The notes under the pieces were generated by a model. The model did no database searches, was not told the DNA's origin, and saw nothing but the letters and a program-made list of their open reading frames with translations. The position numbers and the translations under genes were made by a program. Below, in pieces: positions 20,717 through 28,985 of a stretch of 61,345 nucleotides of DNA (positions within the stretch are counted from its first letter, which is position 1; every line of letters begins with the position of its first letter). Location of the stretch: NCBI GenBank assembly GCA_964630235.1, contig CAZVUO010000006.1:1-61345 (forward strand). Reading direction: 5' to 3'. The stretch comes from JBFLYH01 sp964630235. GTDB taxonomy: Bacteria; Oederibacteriota; JAAXVQ01; JAUVAV01.

Positions 20717-20745
20717 TTGCCCAGGGTGATAGGCCGTGTTATGCT
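20717..20745 (+). promoter_or_regulatory. Possible promoter of the YbjN-like gene
   Basis: TTGCCC, 17-base spacer, TATGCT (four of six matches each), 40 bases before the start codon. Confidence 0.4.
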
Positions 20746-20784
20746 GTCCCGGAGAGTGAGAAATATTTTTGAAAGAGTGATTTC

Positions 20785-21459
20785 ATGACTGAATACCTCT
20801 ACCAGGCTATCCGAACGTATATTGACACTTGGTATCCTCGAATTGTACCCGCGCTTTTATTGGCCGCGGCGTTATTGATGGTTCCAATTATTCACTGGGT
20901 CCTGACCCGTGTCGCGAAAAAACCGAAGAAAAGCGAGGAAATCGAGGGGATTACTCTTCCCGAAGCGGATGAAAGTCAAAATTTTATTATTCTGGAGCGC
21001 CGCCGGCGGGAATTGTTTAAAATTCTCCTGCGTTTTCTGGAGTATAAGGAATGGATTTTCAAAGCGCATCAAGACAAACTGACAGTTGAAATTCCCTATA
21101 AGGCCAAAAACGGCACCTGGAATTGCTATGCCGAATTGATACCTGAACGCGAGGCGCTGGTTTTCTATTCGGTTCTTCCCAATCCGATCCCAGAAAGCAA
21201 GCGGACCGAGGTGGCGGAATTCATCACGCGCGCCAACAGCCGCCTGCTTTTGGGCAACTTCGAACTGGATTTTACAGATGGGGAACTGGGTTATAAAACT
21301 TCCATAGACGTGGAAGGCGGCCAATTGACTTTTAATATGCTGAATAATCTGCTGTACGCCAACGTCATTACCCTGGACATTTACCTGCCGGGGATCCTGA
21401 ACGTTCTTTACGGAAATCTGTCGGCTCAGGAAGCTATCGATCTGATCGAGGAGCAGTAA
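20785..21459 (+). CDS. Membrane-anchored YbjN-domain protein
   Basis: The 224-residue protein has one N-terminal transmembrane segment (~20-42: IVPALLLAAALLMVPIIHWV), a basic/acidic linker, and a YbjN-like domain (~70-220) resembling type III secretion chaperone folds: WNCYAELIPEREALVFYSVL, EFITRANSRLLLGNFELDF, GELGYKTSIDVEG. YbjN domains are usually soluble sensory or chaperone-like modules. Here the domain is tethered to the inner membrane, facing the cytosol by the positive-inside rule. Function unknown. The methyltransferase gene at 21512 follows after 52 bases. Confidence 0.8.
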   Translation: MTEYLYQAIRTYIDTWYPRIVPALLLAAALLMVPIIHWVLTRVAKKPKKSEEIEGITLPEADESQNFIILERRRRELFKILLRFLEYKEWIFKAHQDKLTVEIPYKAKNGTWNCYAELIPEREALVFYSVLPNPIPESKRTEVAEFITRANSRLLLGNFELDFTDGELGYKTSIDVEGGQLTFNMLNNLLYANVITLDIYLPGILNVLYGNLSAQEAIDLIEEQ

Positions 21460-21511
21460 CCATCCCTCGAAAGGTTACAAACCCGCGGAGCGAGGTCTCA
21501 ACAGCCAGGAT

Positions 21512-22453
21512 ATGAAAAGCCTGACGTCGGTCTGTCCCATCTGTCAGGACCCCGGGATTAAAAATACAGCGGCGCGCGTCGCTTTGAGCCCGGACGATGA
21601 TTTTGACCTGCTGCGCTGCGCTGGCTGCGGCACTTGGTTTTTTCACCCCCTCCCGACCGCGAAGCAACTGGCCGGCTTTTACAGAACGGACTATTACACC
21701 TTCGACCGGGAGAGCGGGGAAGGGAAAGGGCGCTGCTTCGCGCGCTGGCTTTCGCGCCTGCAACCGGCAGGAAGATTTTTGGATGTGGGCTGCGCCACTG
21801 GATTCGTGCTCAGCGGGATCCGCCAAAAGTCCGCCTGGGAAGTATTTGGATGCGAACTCTCTCCCGGGGCCTCTGCCTACGCCCGCGAACAGCTCGGCCT
21901 GCAAGTGACCACCGGCCAGCTGGCCGACGCGGCTTATGCTCGCGGTTTTTTCGATGTGATTCAGGTCAACAATGTCCTGGAACATGTGCTTGATCCGGTT
22001 GGGTTGCTGCGGGAGATCCGCCGCATTCTCAAACCGGCGGGCCGGCTGCTGCTGAATGTTCCCAACGGCGCCAATGATGTCCTGCCCTTGCTGGCTTTTT
22101 GGGAATCGGAGCGGCATCCGCCCCGCAGCAAGGATGGGCATTTGTTCTTTTTTACCGCGCGGACGCTGGAAACGTTGTTCCGCCAAACAGGGTTTCGCAT
22201 CCAGCGCCAGAAGACCTACAGCCTGAAACGCGGCCTGCGCAACCTTGGCTGGCTGCCGCCTAAAAGCGACTGGAAAGCCGCGTATGCGTTGCACCGGGGG
22301 TCCGGATCCCGTTCCCTGCGTTTGCACCCTCCGGAACCTCGCCGCAAACCGTCTTGGTATCATGCTTTTCGATATTACACCGGCCACATGAAGTCCATTC
22401 CGGGGCTGCATTCATTCGGGTTGGATTTTTCATTTGTCTTGAGGCCGCTTTGA
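21512..22453 (+). CDS. Methyltransferase with N-terminal zinc-ribbon
   Basis: The 313-residue protein has an N-terminal Cys pair set (CPICQD and LRCAGCGTWF), a probable zinc site. A linker with FYRTDYYTFD follows, then a class I methyltransferase domain (motif I RFLDVGCATGFVL, motif IV FDVIQVNNVLEHVLDP). Proteins of this architecture commonly modify sugars, polyprenyl-linked glycans or quinones. In this neighbourhood, with a second methyltransferase and a glycosyltransferase, surface glycan modification is plausible but unproven. Confidence 0.88.
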   Translation: MKSLTSVCPICQDPGIKNTAARVALSPDDDFDLLRCAGCGTWFFHPLPTAKQLAGFYRTDYYTFDRESGEGKGRCFARWLSRLQPAGRFLDVGCATGFVLSGIRQKSAWEVFGCELSPGASAYAREQLGLQVTTGQLADAAYARGFFDVIQVNNVLEHVLDPVGLLREIRRILKPAGRLLLNVPNGANDVLPLLAFWESERHPPRSKDGHLFFFTARTLETLFRQTGFRIQRQKTYSLKRGLRNLGWLPPKSDWKAAYALHRGSGSRSLRLHPPEPRRKPSWYHAFRYYTGHMKSIPGLHSFGLDFSFVLRPL

Positions 22454-22572
22454 AAAGCGTGTGCCACTGCGGACGGCCCAGGCGGCCTTTGCCGGCAATT
22501 CCGTTTGCCAGAGGTTTGGTTCTCACGCTACAATAAACATTACCGTGAACGCTTTCCGAGAGGAGCAGACGC

Positions 22573-23364
22573 GTGGAATTTGTGATCGTTGGACTGCTCG
22601 CCCTGGCGGCTTCAGTGGCGGTTTTCTATTCGGGTTTTGGGTTGGGGACTGTCGCGCTGCCTGTATTTGCGCTATTTTTCCCCTTGGAAGTGGCCATCGC
22701 GGCCGCGGCGGTTGTCCACGGCGCACACAATGGCATGCAGGTACTGTTTCAGGGGCCCGCGGCGGACAGGGACTTAATCAAACGTTTCGGATTCCCAGCC
22801 GGCGCCGCCGCCCTGTTGGGCGCCTGCTTGTTGGTTATCCTGTCGGGAATGCGGCAGTTGGCGATCTACCCGTTCGGACAAATGACCGCCGTGGTCACGC
22901 CCCTCAAACTGATCATCGCCGCATTGATCCTGATTTTTACCGTGTTCGAGTTCCTGCCGCACGGGAAGTCCTTGCGGATCCCCAAACGCCATCTGACGCT
23001 TGGGGCTCTGCTCTCGGGTTTTTTTGGGGGGCTTTCAGGACATCAATGTGCACTGCGGTCTGCTTTCCTCGTTAAAAACGGCTTGTCCAAAGAGGTCTTT
23101 CACCAGACCAACGCTTCAATCAGTCTGCTGGTGGACGCATGCCGGTTGCTGATCTATGCCCTGGGGCTGGCGTGGTTTGCCGGCAGCATGGCGTATTTCA
23201 CCATTCACCAGTGGCTGCTCATGCTGACAGGGGTCAGCGCCGCGTTGGGGGGGATACTGGCGGGCCAACAATTCATCCGGCCTGTCCAGATACCCTTTGT
23301 GCGGTATCTGACCGGTGGGGTTCTGTTCCTGGTGGCGATCGGCCTGGGCATGGGGTGGATCTGA
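22573..23364 (+). CDS. TSUP (TauE/SafE) family membrane exporter
   Basis: The 263-residue protein has about eight hydrophobic segments in two repeats typical of TauE/SafE proteins (SGFGLGTVALPVFALFFP; later GALLSGFFGGLSGHQ, matching the repeated G-x2-G-x2-(G/A) turn). These carriers export sulfite, sulfoacetate or related organosulfur anions. The substrate here is unknown. The start is GTG at 22573, with AGGAG eight bases upstream. The methyltransferase gene at 23379 follows after 14 bases. Confidence 0.88.
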   Translation: MEFVIVGLLALAASVAVFYSGFGLGTVALPVFALFFPLEVAIAAAAVVHGAHNGMQVLFQGPAADRDLIKRFGFPAGAAALLGACLLVILSGMRQLAIYPFGQMTAVVTPLKLIIAALILIFTVFEFLPHGKSLRIPKRHLTLGALLSGFFGGLSGHQCALRSAFLVKNGLSKEVFHQTNASISLLVDACRLLIYALGLAWFAGSMAYFTIHQWLLMLTGVSAALGGILAGQQFIRPVQIPFVRYLTGGVLFLVAIGLGMGWI

Positions 23365-23378
23365 GGTGGAGGACTTTT

Positions 23379-24011
23379 ATGTTTGACGCTGAATCGGACG
23401 CTTCGCGATATACACGGCTGGAGTATTACTCGCCGGAACGCATGGCGCAATATTTTTTTCAGATTGAGGCTGTCCGGGAAGCCGGGGCGAAAAGTGTTCT
23501 GGAGATCGGGACGGGTCCCGGCGTGGTTGCCCATATCTTGCGGCGGGCTGGTCTGCAGGTGACCACCTGCGACGTGGACCCGACCCTGGGCGCTGACCTC
23601 CACGGGGATGTCCGCCGCCTGCCGCTGCCGGACAACGCCGTGGATTTCGCGCTCTGCTGCCAAGTGCTGGAACATCTTCCCTTTGACGATTTTACTGCCG
23701 CCCTGAAGGAACTGGCCCGGGTAACCCGCAACCGTTTTCTGGTCTCCGTGCCCTACACGGCGCATGCGGTGTATTGCCTCCGGAAATTGCCTTTTGGGCG
23801 CAAGCGGGGATGGGTCACGCACCTCGGCTGGCCGTTCAATGCCGCTCCGATGGTTAAGGGACATTGTTGGGAAGCCGGCCGCGCGGGATATTCCAGACGG
23901 AAAATCCTGTTGGCCATCCGGCGGACAGAGGCAACCTTGCTCAAGGCTTTTACTCCGGCCGAGGCGCCGGACAATCTTTTTTTTCTCTTGGCCAAACCGG
24001 CGTTTAAATGA
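23379..24011 (+). CDS. Class I SAM-dependent methyltransferase
   Basis: The 210-residue protein has motif I KSVLEIGTGPGVVAHILR, motif II TTCDVDPTLGADL and motif IV VDFALCCQVLEHLPFDD. These are hallmarks of the methyltransferase-11-like group. GGAGG precedes the ATG. The stop codon overlaps the glycosyltransferase start by four bases (ATGA), so the two are translationally coupled and likely act on one pathway, perhaps a methylated glycan or glycolipid (inference). Confidence 0.9.
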   Translation: MFDAESDASRYTRLEYYSPERMAQYFFQIEAVREAGAKSVLEIGTGPGVVAHILRRAGLQVTTCDVDPTLGADLHGDVRRLPLPDNAVDFALCCQVLEHLPFDDFTAALKELARVTRNRFLVSVPYTAHAVYCLRKLPFGRKRGWVTHLGWPFNAAPMVKGHCWEAGRAGYSRRKILLAIRRTEATLLKAFTPAEAPDNLFFLLAKPAFK

Positions 24012-24826
24012 TCTCCGTTCTCAGTATTGCGTACAACCAGCGGCAGTACACGGAAATGCTCCTGGAGAGTCTCCGCCGGCCGGACTGCGCCGATTTTCCC
24101 TTCGTGCTGATATTCGTAGACAATGGTTCGACGGACGGCACGCGGGAATTGGTCCATGGCTATCCGCTGGCTGACAATCCCGCTTTCCGCGGGCTGAGGT
24201 ATCACGCGTTCCCGGAAAACCGGGGCGTGGCGGCTGCCATCAATCAGGGTTTTCGGATGGCCCAAACCGACTACGTCCTGCAGGCGGATAACGATGTGGT
24301 TTTCGGCCCGCGCAGCCTTTCCCTCCTGATGGCGTGGGCGGACCGGCATCCCGGAAGCATGATCTCGCCGAATTGGCCCTGGATACAAAAAAAGCTGGGC
24401 ACACGTTTCTTTCGTTCGCCTGCGGATCTGACCCCCGCGAAATTGAAAAAACTCGAGCGCACGGGTTTGAAGGCCGCTCTGGAACCCTGCCGGGCCACGG
24501 GATCCTGCTGGCTGTGCGCGCGCGAGCTTTTTAACCGGGTGGGCGGTTGGGATGAAGGCTTCCGGAATATTTGCGCGTCGGATGATTTTGCCTGGAAGGT
24601 GGCGGTGTCAGGCGCGGAACGGTATACCATTCCGAGCCCGGTCTATCACCCCGGCAAAGTAACCAGGGGTCAGATGCCGCGGAGTTCGGAGCAGCAGGAA
24701 AAGGATATCCGCCGGTTCATTGAGAAATGGGGAGGACACCCGGAGGATAAAGATACCCTGCGCCGTTGGCAGCTGCGGGCGGGACTGAAACCGGATCCGG
24801 AATCCCGCGGGTTTTGGAAAAGATAA
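24008..24826 (+). CDS. Family 2 glycosyltransferase (GT-A fold)
   Basis: The 272-residue enzyme begins ISVLSIAYNQRQYTEMLLES, with the nucleotide-binding FVDNGSTDGTRELV (~residue 36) and the metal-binding acidic motif VLQADNDVVFG (~93). A later GGWDEGFRNICASDDFAWK supplies the catalytic-base region. These features fit inverting GT2 enzymes that transfer a sugar from a nucleotide donor. Acceptor and sugar are unknown. There are no membrane segments. It is coupled to the upstream methyltransferase and followed after 11 bases by the EFR1 gene. Confidence 0.9.
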   Translation: MISVLSIAYNQRQYTEMLLESLRRPDCADFPFVLIFVDNGSTDGTRELVHGYPLADNPAFRGLRYHAFPENRGVAAAINQGFRMAQTDYVLQADNDVVFGPRSLSLLMAWADRHPGSMISPNWPWIQKKLGTRFFRSPADLTPAKLKKLERTGLKAALEPCRATGSCWLCARELFNRVGGWDEGFRNICASDDFAWKVAVSGAERYTIPSPVYHPGKVTRGQMPRSSEQQEKDIRRFIEKWGGHPEDKDTLRRWQLRAGLKPDPESRGFWKR

Positions 24827-24837
24827 AGGAGGCAGGC

Positions 24838-25635
24838 ATGCACACGACCCTGTTTTATTATTCGGGAACGGGGAATTCCTTGTGGGTCGCGCGCGCGCTG
24901 GCCGATGCGTTGGGCAAAGCCGCGCTGTTTTCGATCCCCCAGATGAAGCAGGAACAGCTGCACGTCCAATCCGACAGCGTGGGCTTGGTTTTTCCGGTGC
25001 ATATGTGGGGAGTGCCGGCCGCCGTGCTGGATTTTATCCGCCGGCTGGTCTCTGATCCGGACCAGTACTATTTCGCGGTCGCCGTCAACGCCGGCCAGGT
25101 GGCCCGAACCTTGATGCAGTTGCAGGAAAGCATGGCCGCCAGAGGCCTGCCCTTAAGCGCGGGATTCGAGATCGTCCTGCCCAGTAATTATGTGCCCTGG
25201 GGCGGTCCGGGGCCCGCGGATGAGATGAGCCGCCGGTTTCTGCATGCCTCCGAAAAAGTCCTCCGCATCGCCGGGTATATCCAGGGACGCATCATCCAGC
25301 CTGTCGAACGGGGGCCGTGGTGGCAGCGCCTCCTCTTCACGCCGATCTATCGCATGTCGTTTCCGCAGGTCGCTCAACTGGACGGGAAATTTTGGGTGGA
25401 CGAGAAATGCGACCACTGCGGAATCTGTGCCCGCGTTTGCCCGGCGCGCAACATCCACATGGTCGAAGGGCGGCCGGCCTGGTCGCATCACTGCGAACAA
25501 TGCCTGGCCTGTATCCAGTGGTGTCCCCAGGAAGCCATTCAGTATGGAAAGAAAACCGCCTTTTATCCCCGTTATCACCATCCCGAGATCACGCTCAAGG
25601 ACATTATTACAGCCAACAATGAATCCGCCGCTTAG
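24838..25635 (+). CDS. EFR1-type flavodoxin/2[4Fe-4S] ferredoxin fusion
   Basis: The 265-residue protein has an N-terminal flavodoxin-like domain opening with FYYSGTGNSLWVARAL (FMN phosphate loop). A C-terminal bacterial ferredoxin domain carries two clusters, CDHCGICARVCP and CEQCLACIQWCP, each with the full CxxCxxCxxxCP pattern. Such EFR1 proteins shuttle low-potential electrons, typically in anaerobes. AAAGGAGG precedes the ATG. It is the last gene of the run beginning at 22573. The electron donor and acceptor are not evident. It argues for an at least partly anaerobic lifestyle. Confidence 0.92.
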   Translation: MHTTLFYYSGTGNSLWVARALADALGKAALFSIPQMKQEQLHVQSDSVGLVFPVHMWGVPAAVLDFIRRLVSDPDQYYFAVAVNAGQVARTLMQLQESMAARGLPLSAGFEIVLPSNYVPWGGPGPADEMSRRFLHASEKVLRIAGYIQGRIIQPVERGPWWQRLLFTPIYRMSFPQVAQLDGKFWVDEKCDHCGICARVCPARNIHMVEGRPAWSHHCEQCLACIQWCPQEAIQYGKKTAFYPRYHHPEITLKDIITANNESAA

Positions 25636-25731
25636 GGTCCCGGGGCCGGCTGAGGCAGATAACCTTAGGCCCCGGCGCAATTCTGTTTTATAATATAATT
25701 TATTCCAGACGCAGCCAGCCAGGAGGGGTTC

Positions 25732-27930
25732 ATGCTGGTTTTGGCTTTCCAAGCGTTGACCGCGGCTTTATGCCTGAGTATCGGCATTTTGGTGTTTGTC
25801 CGTGCGCCGCGCGAGCCGGGGCACCTCAGTTTCAGCCTGTTCAGCGTGTTTGCGGGATTATGGCTGGTACTGGGATTCATTTGGAACCTCCAGGTTCAGC
25901 TCGGCGTGCTATCGGATATTACTCCCCGAATTTCCATGGCCATGGTGTGCCTGACTGCTAACTCACTGGCGGTTTTCTCCTGTTATTTTCCGCAACCCCG
26001 TCCCGGGATCAGCACGCGGATCGTCCTCGGTAGTTACGCGCTGGCCTTGCTGGTTGCCGGGCTGTCCTTCACTTCCGCGAGCTTCCGGACGACACAACTC
26101 ATTGACGGACATCTGGTCAGGGACTTCGGCCCTCTCTACGCGGTATTTGCCTTCTATACCGCCGGCTCCGCCGTGGGGGCGGTTTTCAACCTGGCCTTCA
26201 CCTACCGGCGGTTGCGGTTCAACGTGGAGCGCCAGAAAGTCCGGTATGTCTTTTTTGGACTGCTGCTGATGGTCCCCATCACGGTCGCGCTGATGCTGAT
26301 CCTGCCTTATTTCGGCATCGGCGAGCTGTTCTTCGCGGGCCAGTCCGCTTTGCTGGTTTTTATCGGCTTCTCGGCTTACGCCATCATCCGTTACCGGGCG
26401 CTCGATATTTCCAGTTTCGCGGTCAAAACGCTTATGTTTTTGATCACGACCAGCGTGGCCTTGGTGGTGATTTACTTTGGGGTGCGGTGGGCCAGACCCT
26501 GGCTGGCAAATTCCGGCGACCTGATCGTCTCGTTCTTCGGGTTGGGACTTTTCGGATTGGTGATGATCTACTACCGCCTATTCAAACCGTGGCTGGAACG
26601 CCGTCTCCCCTATAATGTCAACAATCTCACTTCCTTGCTCGAGCGCTTGAACCGCGACCTAAGCCATTTGCGGAACCTGGAAGAACTAGGGGAGGGGATC
26701 GAACGCCACCTGCGGGAGATATTCCAACCGGTGAGGTTTTCAATTTTAGCCCACCAGGAAGGGCGGGGACTGCGGCATCTGCTCGGCGAGATCCCTGATT
26801 CCACCTTTGCTCCCGATGAGCACAGCCGGTTTCTCGCGTGGCTGGAACGGACTGACGAAGTGGTGGAACTCGGCCAAATCGAGATCAATCCGGCATATCA
26901 GGAGATCCGGGAGGATGCCGAGGCCTATTTTTACGAGACTGGCGCGGCGGTGGTTATTCCCCTGATCTTCGATCGTTTTCTCTTGGGGGTCATCCATCTT
27001 GGGCCCAAAGCCAATGGCCAGGATTACGTTCCCGCGGACCTCCGGCTTTTGACCTTGCTCCGCCATGACCTTAGCCTGGCGTTGAGCAACTCCAGGCTGT
27101 TCCAGAAGATCAGCACCCTCTACCGCGAGGTCAAGGAGACCAGCGAAAACCTCGAGATGCGCGTGGCCCAGCGGACGACGGAGTTGGAAAGCGCGCTGGC
27201 GCAGCTCCGGCGCGTTGATCAGCTCAAGTCGGATTTCATTGCGACGGCTTCGCATGAACTGCGCACCCCGACCACGGCGGTCAAAGGTTCCCTGGATAGG
27301 GCCATGGAACTGCAACAACAGGGGGACGCCGACCAGAAGCTCCAGAGCTTCCTCCAAATGTGCAACCGCAATGTGGAACGCCTGGTCAACCTGATCAACG
27401 ATCTGCTGGACCTTTCCCGCCTGGAATCCGGCAAGCTGTCCCTGGAGTTCAACCCGCTCTCCCTGGCGGAGGTTTTCCAATCCGCGCTCGAAACGGTGGG
27501 GCCGCTCCTGGCCCGCAAACAGGTGCGGGTCCACCAGGAAATCCCGGCGTCCCTCCCCCTGGTTCCAGGCGACCGCGATCGCCTGCGGCAGGTGGCGGTC
27601 AATTTATTGGACAATGCCATCAAGTTCTCTCCGACTGGCCGGAACATTTGGATCTCGGCGCGGGTCGAGGCCGGGCGGCTGGTCTGCCAGGTCCGCGACG
27701 AAGGGGAGGGGATCGCCGACGAGAATAAACTCAGGATATTCGATAAGTTTTGGCGGTCTGAAACTTTTTCCAAAGATCGGGAAGAAGGCACTGGTTTGGG
27801 GTTGGCGATCGTGAAGATCATCATCGAGCTTCATCAGGGCCGCGTGTGGGTCGAAAGCGAGCCGGGGAAGGGAAGTTCCTTTTTCATCGAACTTCCGGTC
27901 TCCCCGCCGGGCATGGTCAACGCCGCCTAA
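25732..27930 (+). CDS. 7TM-GAF sensor histidine kinase
   Basis: The 732-residue kinase has seven or more N-terminal transmembrane segments (~1-285), as in HisKA_7TM receptors, followed by a GAF-like domain (~320-465) and a coiled coil (~468-495). The HisKA phospho-acceptor SHELRTP has His508. A full catalytic domain follows: N-box NLLDNAIKFS, G1 DEGEGIAD, F-box FDKFWRSE, G2 GTGLGLAIVK. It should autophosphorylate in response to a membrane or small-molecule cue. No intact response regulator is adjacent. The only receiver-like gene in the window, at 31307, lacks the acceptor Asp. GGAGGGG precedes the ATG, with overlapping TATAAT hexamers at 25689-25699. The stop overlaps the next start by one base. 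Confidence 0.93.
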   Translation: MLVLAFQALTAALCLSIGILVFVRAPREPGHLSFSLFSVFAGLWLVLGFIWNLQVQLGVLSDITPRISMAMVCLTANSLAVFSCYFPQPRPGISTRIVLGSYALALLVAGLSFTSASFRTTQLIDGHLVRDFGPLYAVFAFYTAGSAVGAVFNLAFTYRRLRFNVERQKVRYVFFGLLLMVPITVALMLILPYFGIGELFFAGQSALLVFIGFSAYAIIRYRALDISSFAVKTLMFLITTSVALVVIYFGVRWARPWLANSGDLIVSFFGLGLFGLVMIYYRLFKPWLERRLPYNVNNLTSLLERLNRDLSHLRNLEELGEGIERHLREIFQPVRFSILAHQEGRGLRHLLGEIPDSTFAPDEHSRFLAWLERTDEVVELGQIEINPAYQEIREDAEAYFYETGAAVVIPLIFDRFLLGVIHLGPKANGQDYVPADLRLLTLLRHDLSLALSNSRLFQKISTLYREVKETSENLEMRVAQRTTELESALAQLRRVDQLKSDFIATASHELRTPTTAVKGSLDRAMELQQQGDADQKLQSFLQMCNRNVERLVNLINDLLDLSRLESGKLSLEFNPLSLAEVFQSALETVGPLLARKQVRVHQEIPASLPLVPGDRDRLRQVAVNLLDNAIKFSPTGRNIWISARVEAGRLVCQVRDEGEGIADENKLRIFDKFWRSETFSKDREEGTGLGLAIVKIIIELHQGRVWVESEPGKGSSFFIELPVSPPGMVNAA

Positions 27931-28970
27931 TGCCTCCGCACCACTCTCCCGCTGATCTGGGTTTGTGGCCCTGCTTGCGCCACCGGCTCCTGAGCGTGTG
28001 GCACCCCGCCTGGTTCCAGGGCGAGGGGCGAAAACGACGCTATTTTGAAGGTTGGTATTTTAAGATCGTATCCGCCAACGGGTCCTGCCGCTATGCGATT
28101 ATTCCCGGCCTGTCCTTGGGAAGCAGTCCCGCGGACACCCACGCGTTCATCCAGGTGCTTGACGGTCTCCGCGGCCGCGCCTGGTATTTCCGGTATCCTC
28201 TGGAGGATTTCAAATACGCCCGAGGGCGTTTTGCCTTGTGGCTGGGCAAGAATTACTTCGACGACCATGGGCTCCAGCTCGACCTTCTCGGCCAGGGACT
28301 CCATATGCATGGTGCCGTGCGCTGGGACCGGATTTTTCCTTGGCCGGTCGAATGGTTTCGGCCGGGGGTCATGGGCTGGTACGCGTTCGTGCCGGGCATG
28401 GAGTGTTATCATGGCGTGCTCAGCTTTCAGCACTCCCTCGGCGGCGCTTTGACCGTGAACGGCCGCCTGGTTGATTTCGGGGGAGGCCGGGGTTATTGGG
28501 AGAAGGACTGGGGAACTTCCTTTCCCGCGGCCTGGGTCTGGATGCAAAGCAATCATTTTGAGGCGCCTGAAACTTCTTTTTTTTGTTCGGTCGCGAAGAT
28601 CCCTTGGCTGGGGCGTCACTTTACCGGCGTGATCGCGGGACTGTGGCACGCCGGACAGCTGCACCGCTTCGCTACATATCATGGCGCGTCGCTCGCACGC
28701 TTGGAATACGGCGAAAACCGGCTCGAACTCCAGATCTTGGCCCGGGACCGGAGGTTGACGATCGAGGCCTTGCGACGATCTGGGACCATGCTGGCGGCGC
28801 CAGTGGGGGGAGATATGCGCGGCCATGTACGGGAGAGCTTGCGGGCCTCGCTCCAAGTTCGGTTAAGCGCGGGGAGCGGTCCGGAACACACGGTCTTCGA
28901 GGGTGTCGGCCGCAGCGCAGGCTTGGAGGTCCAGGGCGATCTCGCGGCATTGCGTGCGGAGGTTGCGTAA
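27930..28970 (+). CDS. Tocopherol-cyclase-family protein
   Basis: The 346-residue protein begins SVWHPAWFQGEGRKRR followed by YFEGWYFKIV, the signature opening of the tocopherol cyclase family. GYWEKDWGTSFPAAWVWMQS in the middle is another conserved block. Plant and cyanobacterial members cyclise the phytyl-quinol tail of vitamin E precursors, but most bacterial members lack that pathway and their reaction is unknown. A lipid-binding, beta-barrel-like (lipocalin-type) role is often presumed. The ATG shares its A with the stop codon of the kinase gene (TAATG), so translation is probably coupled. Confidence 0.85.
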   Translation: MPPHHSPADLGLWPCLRHRLLSVWHPAWFQGEGRKRRYFEGWYFKIVSANGSCRYAIIPGLSLGSSPADTHAFIQVLDGLRGRAWYFRYPLEDFKYARGRFALWLGKNYFDDHGLQLDLLGQGLHMHGAVRWDRIFPWPVEWFRPGVMGWYAFVPGMECYHGVLSFQHSLGGALTVNGRLVDFGGGRGYWEKDWGTSFPAAWVWMQSNHFEAPETSFFCSVAKIPWLGRHFTGVIAGLWHAGQLHRFATYHGASLARLEYGENRLELQILARDRRLTIEALRRSGTMLAAPVGGDMRGHVRESLRASLQVRLSAGSGPEHTVFEGVGRSAGLEVQGDLAALRAEVA

Positions 28971-28985
28971 AGGACGGGGAGGGGG

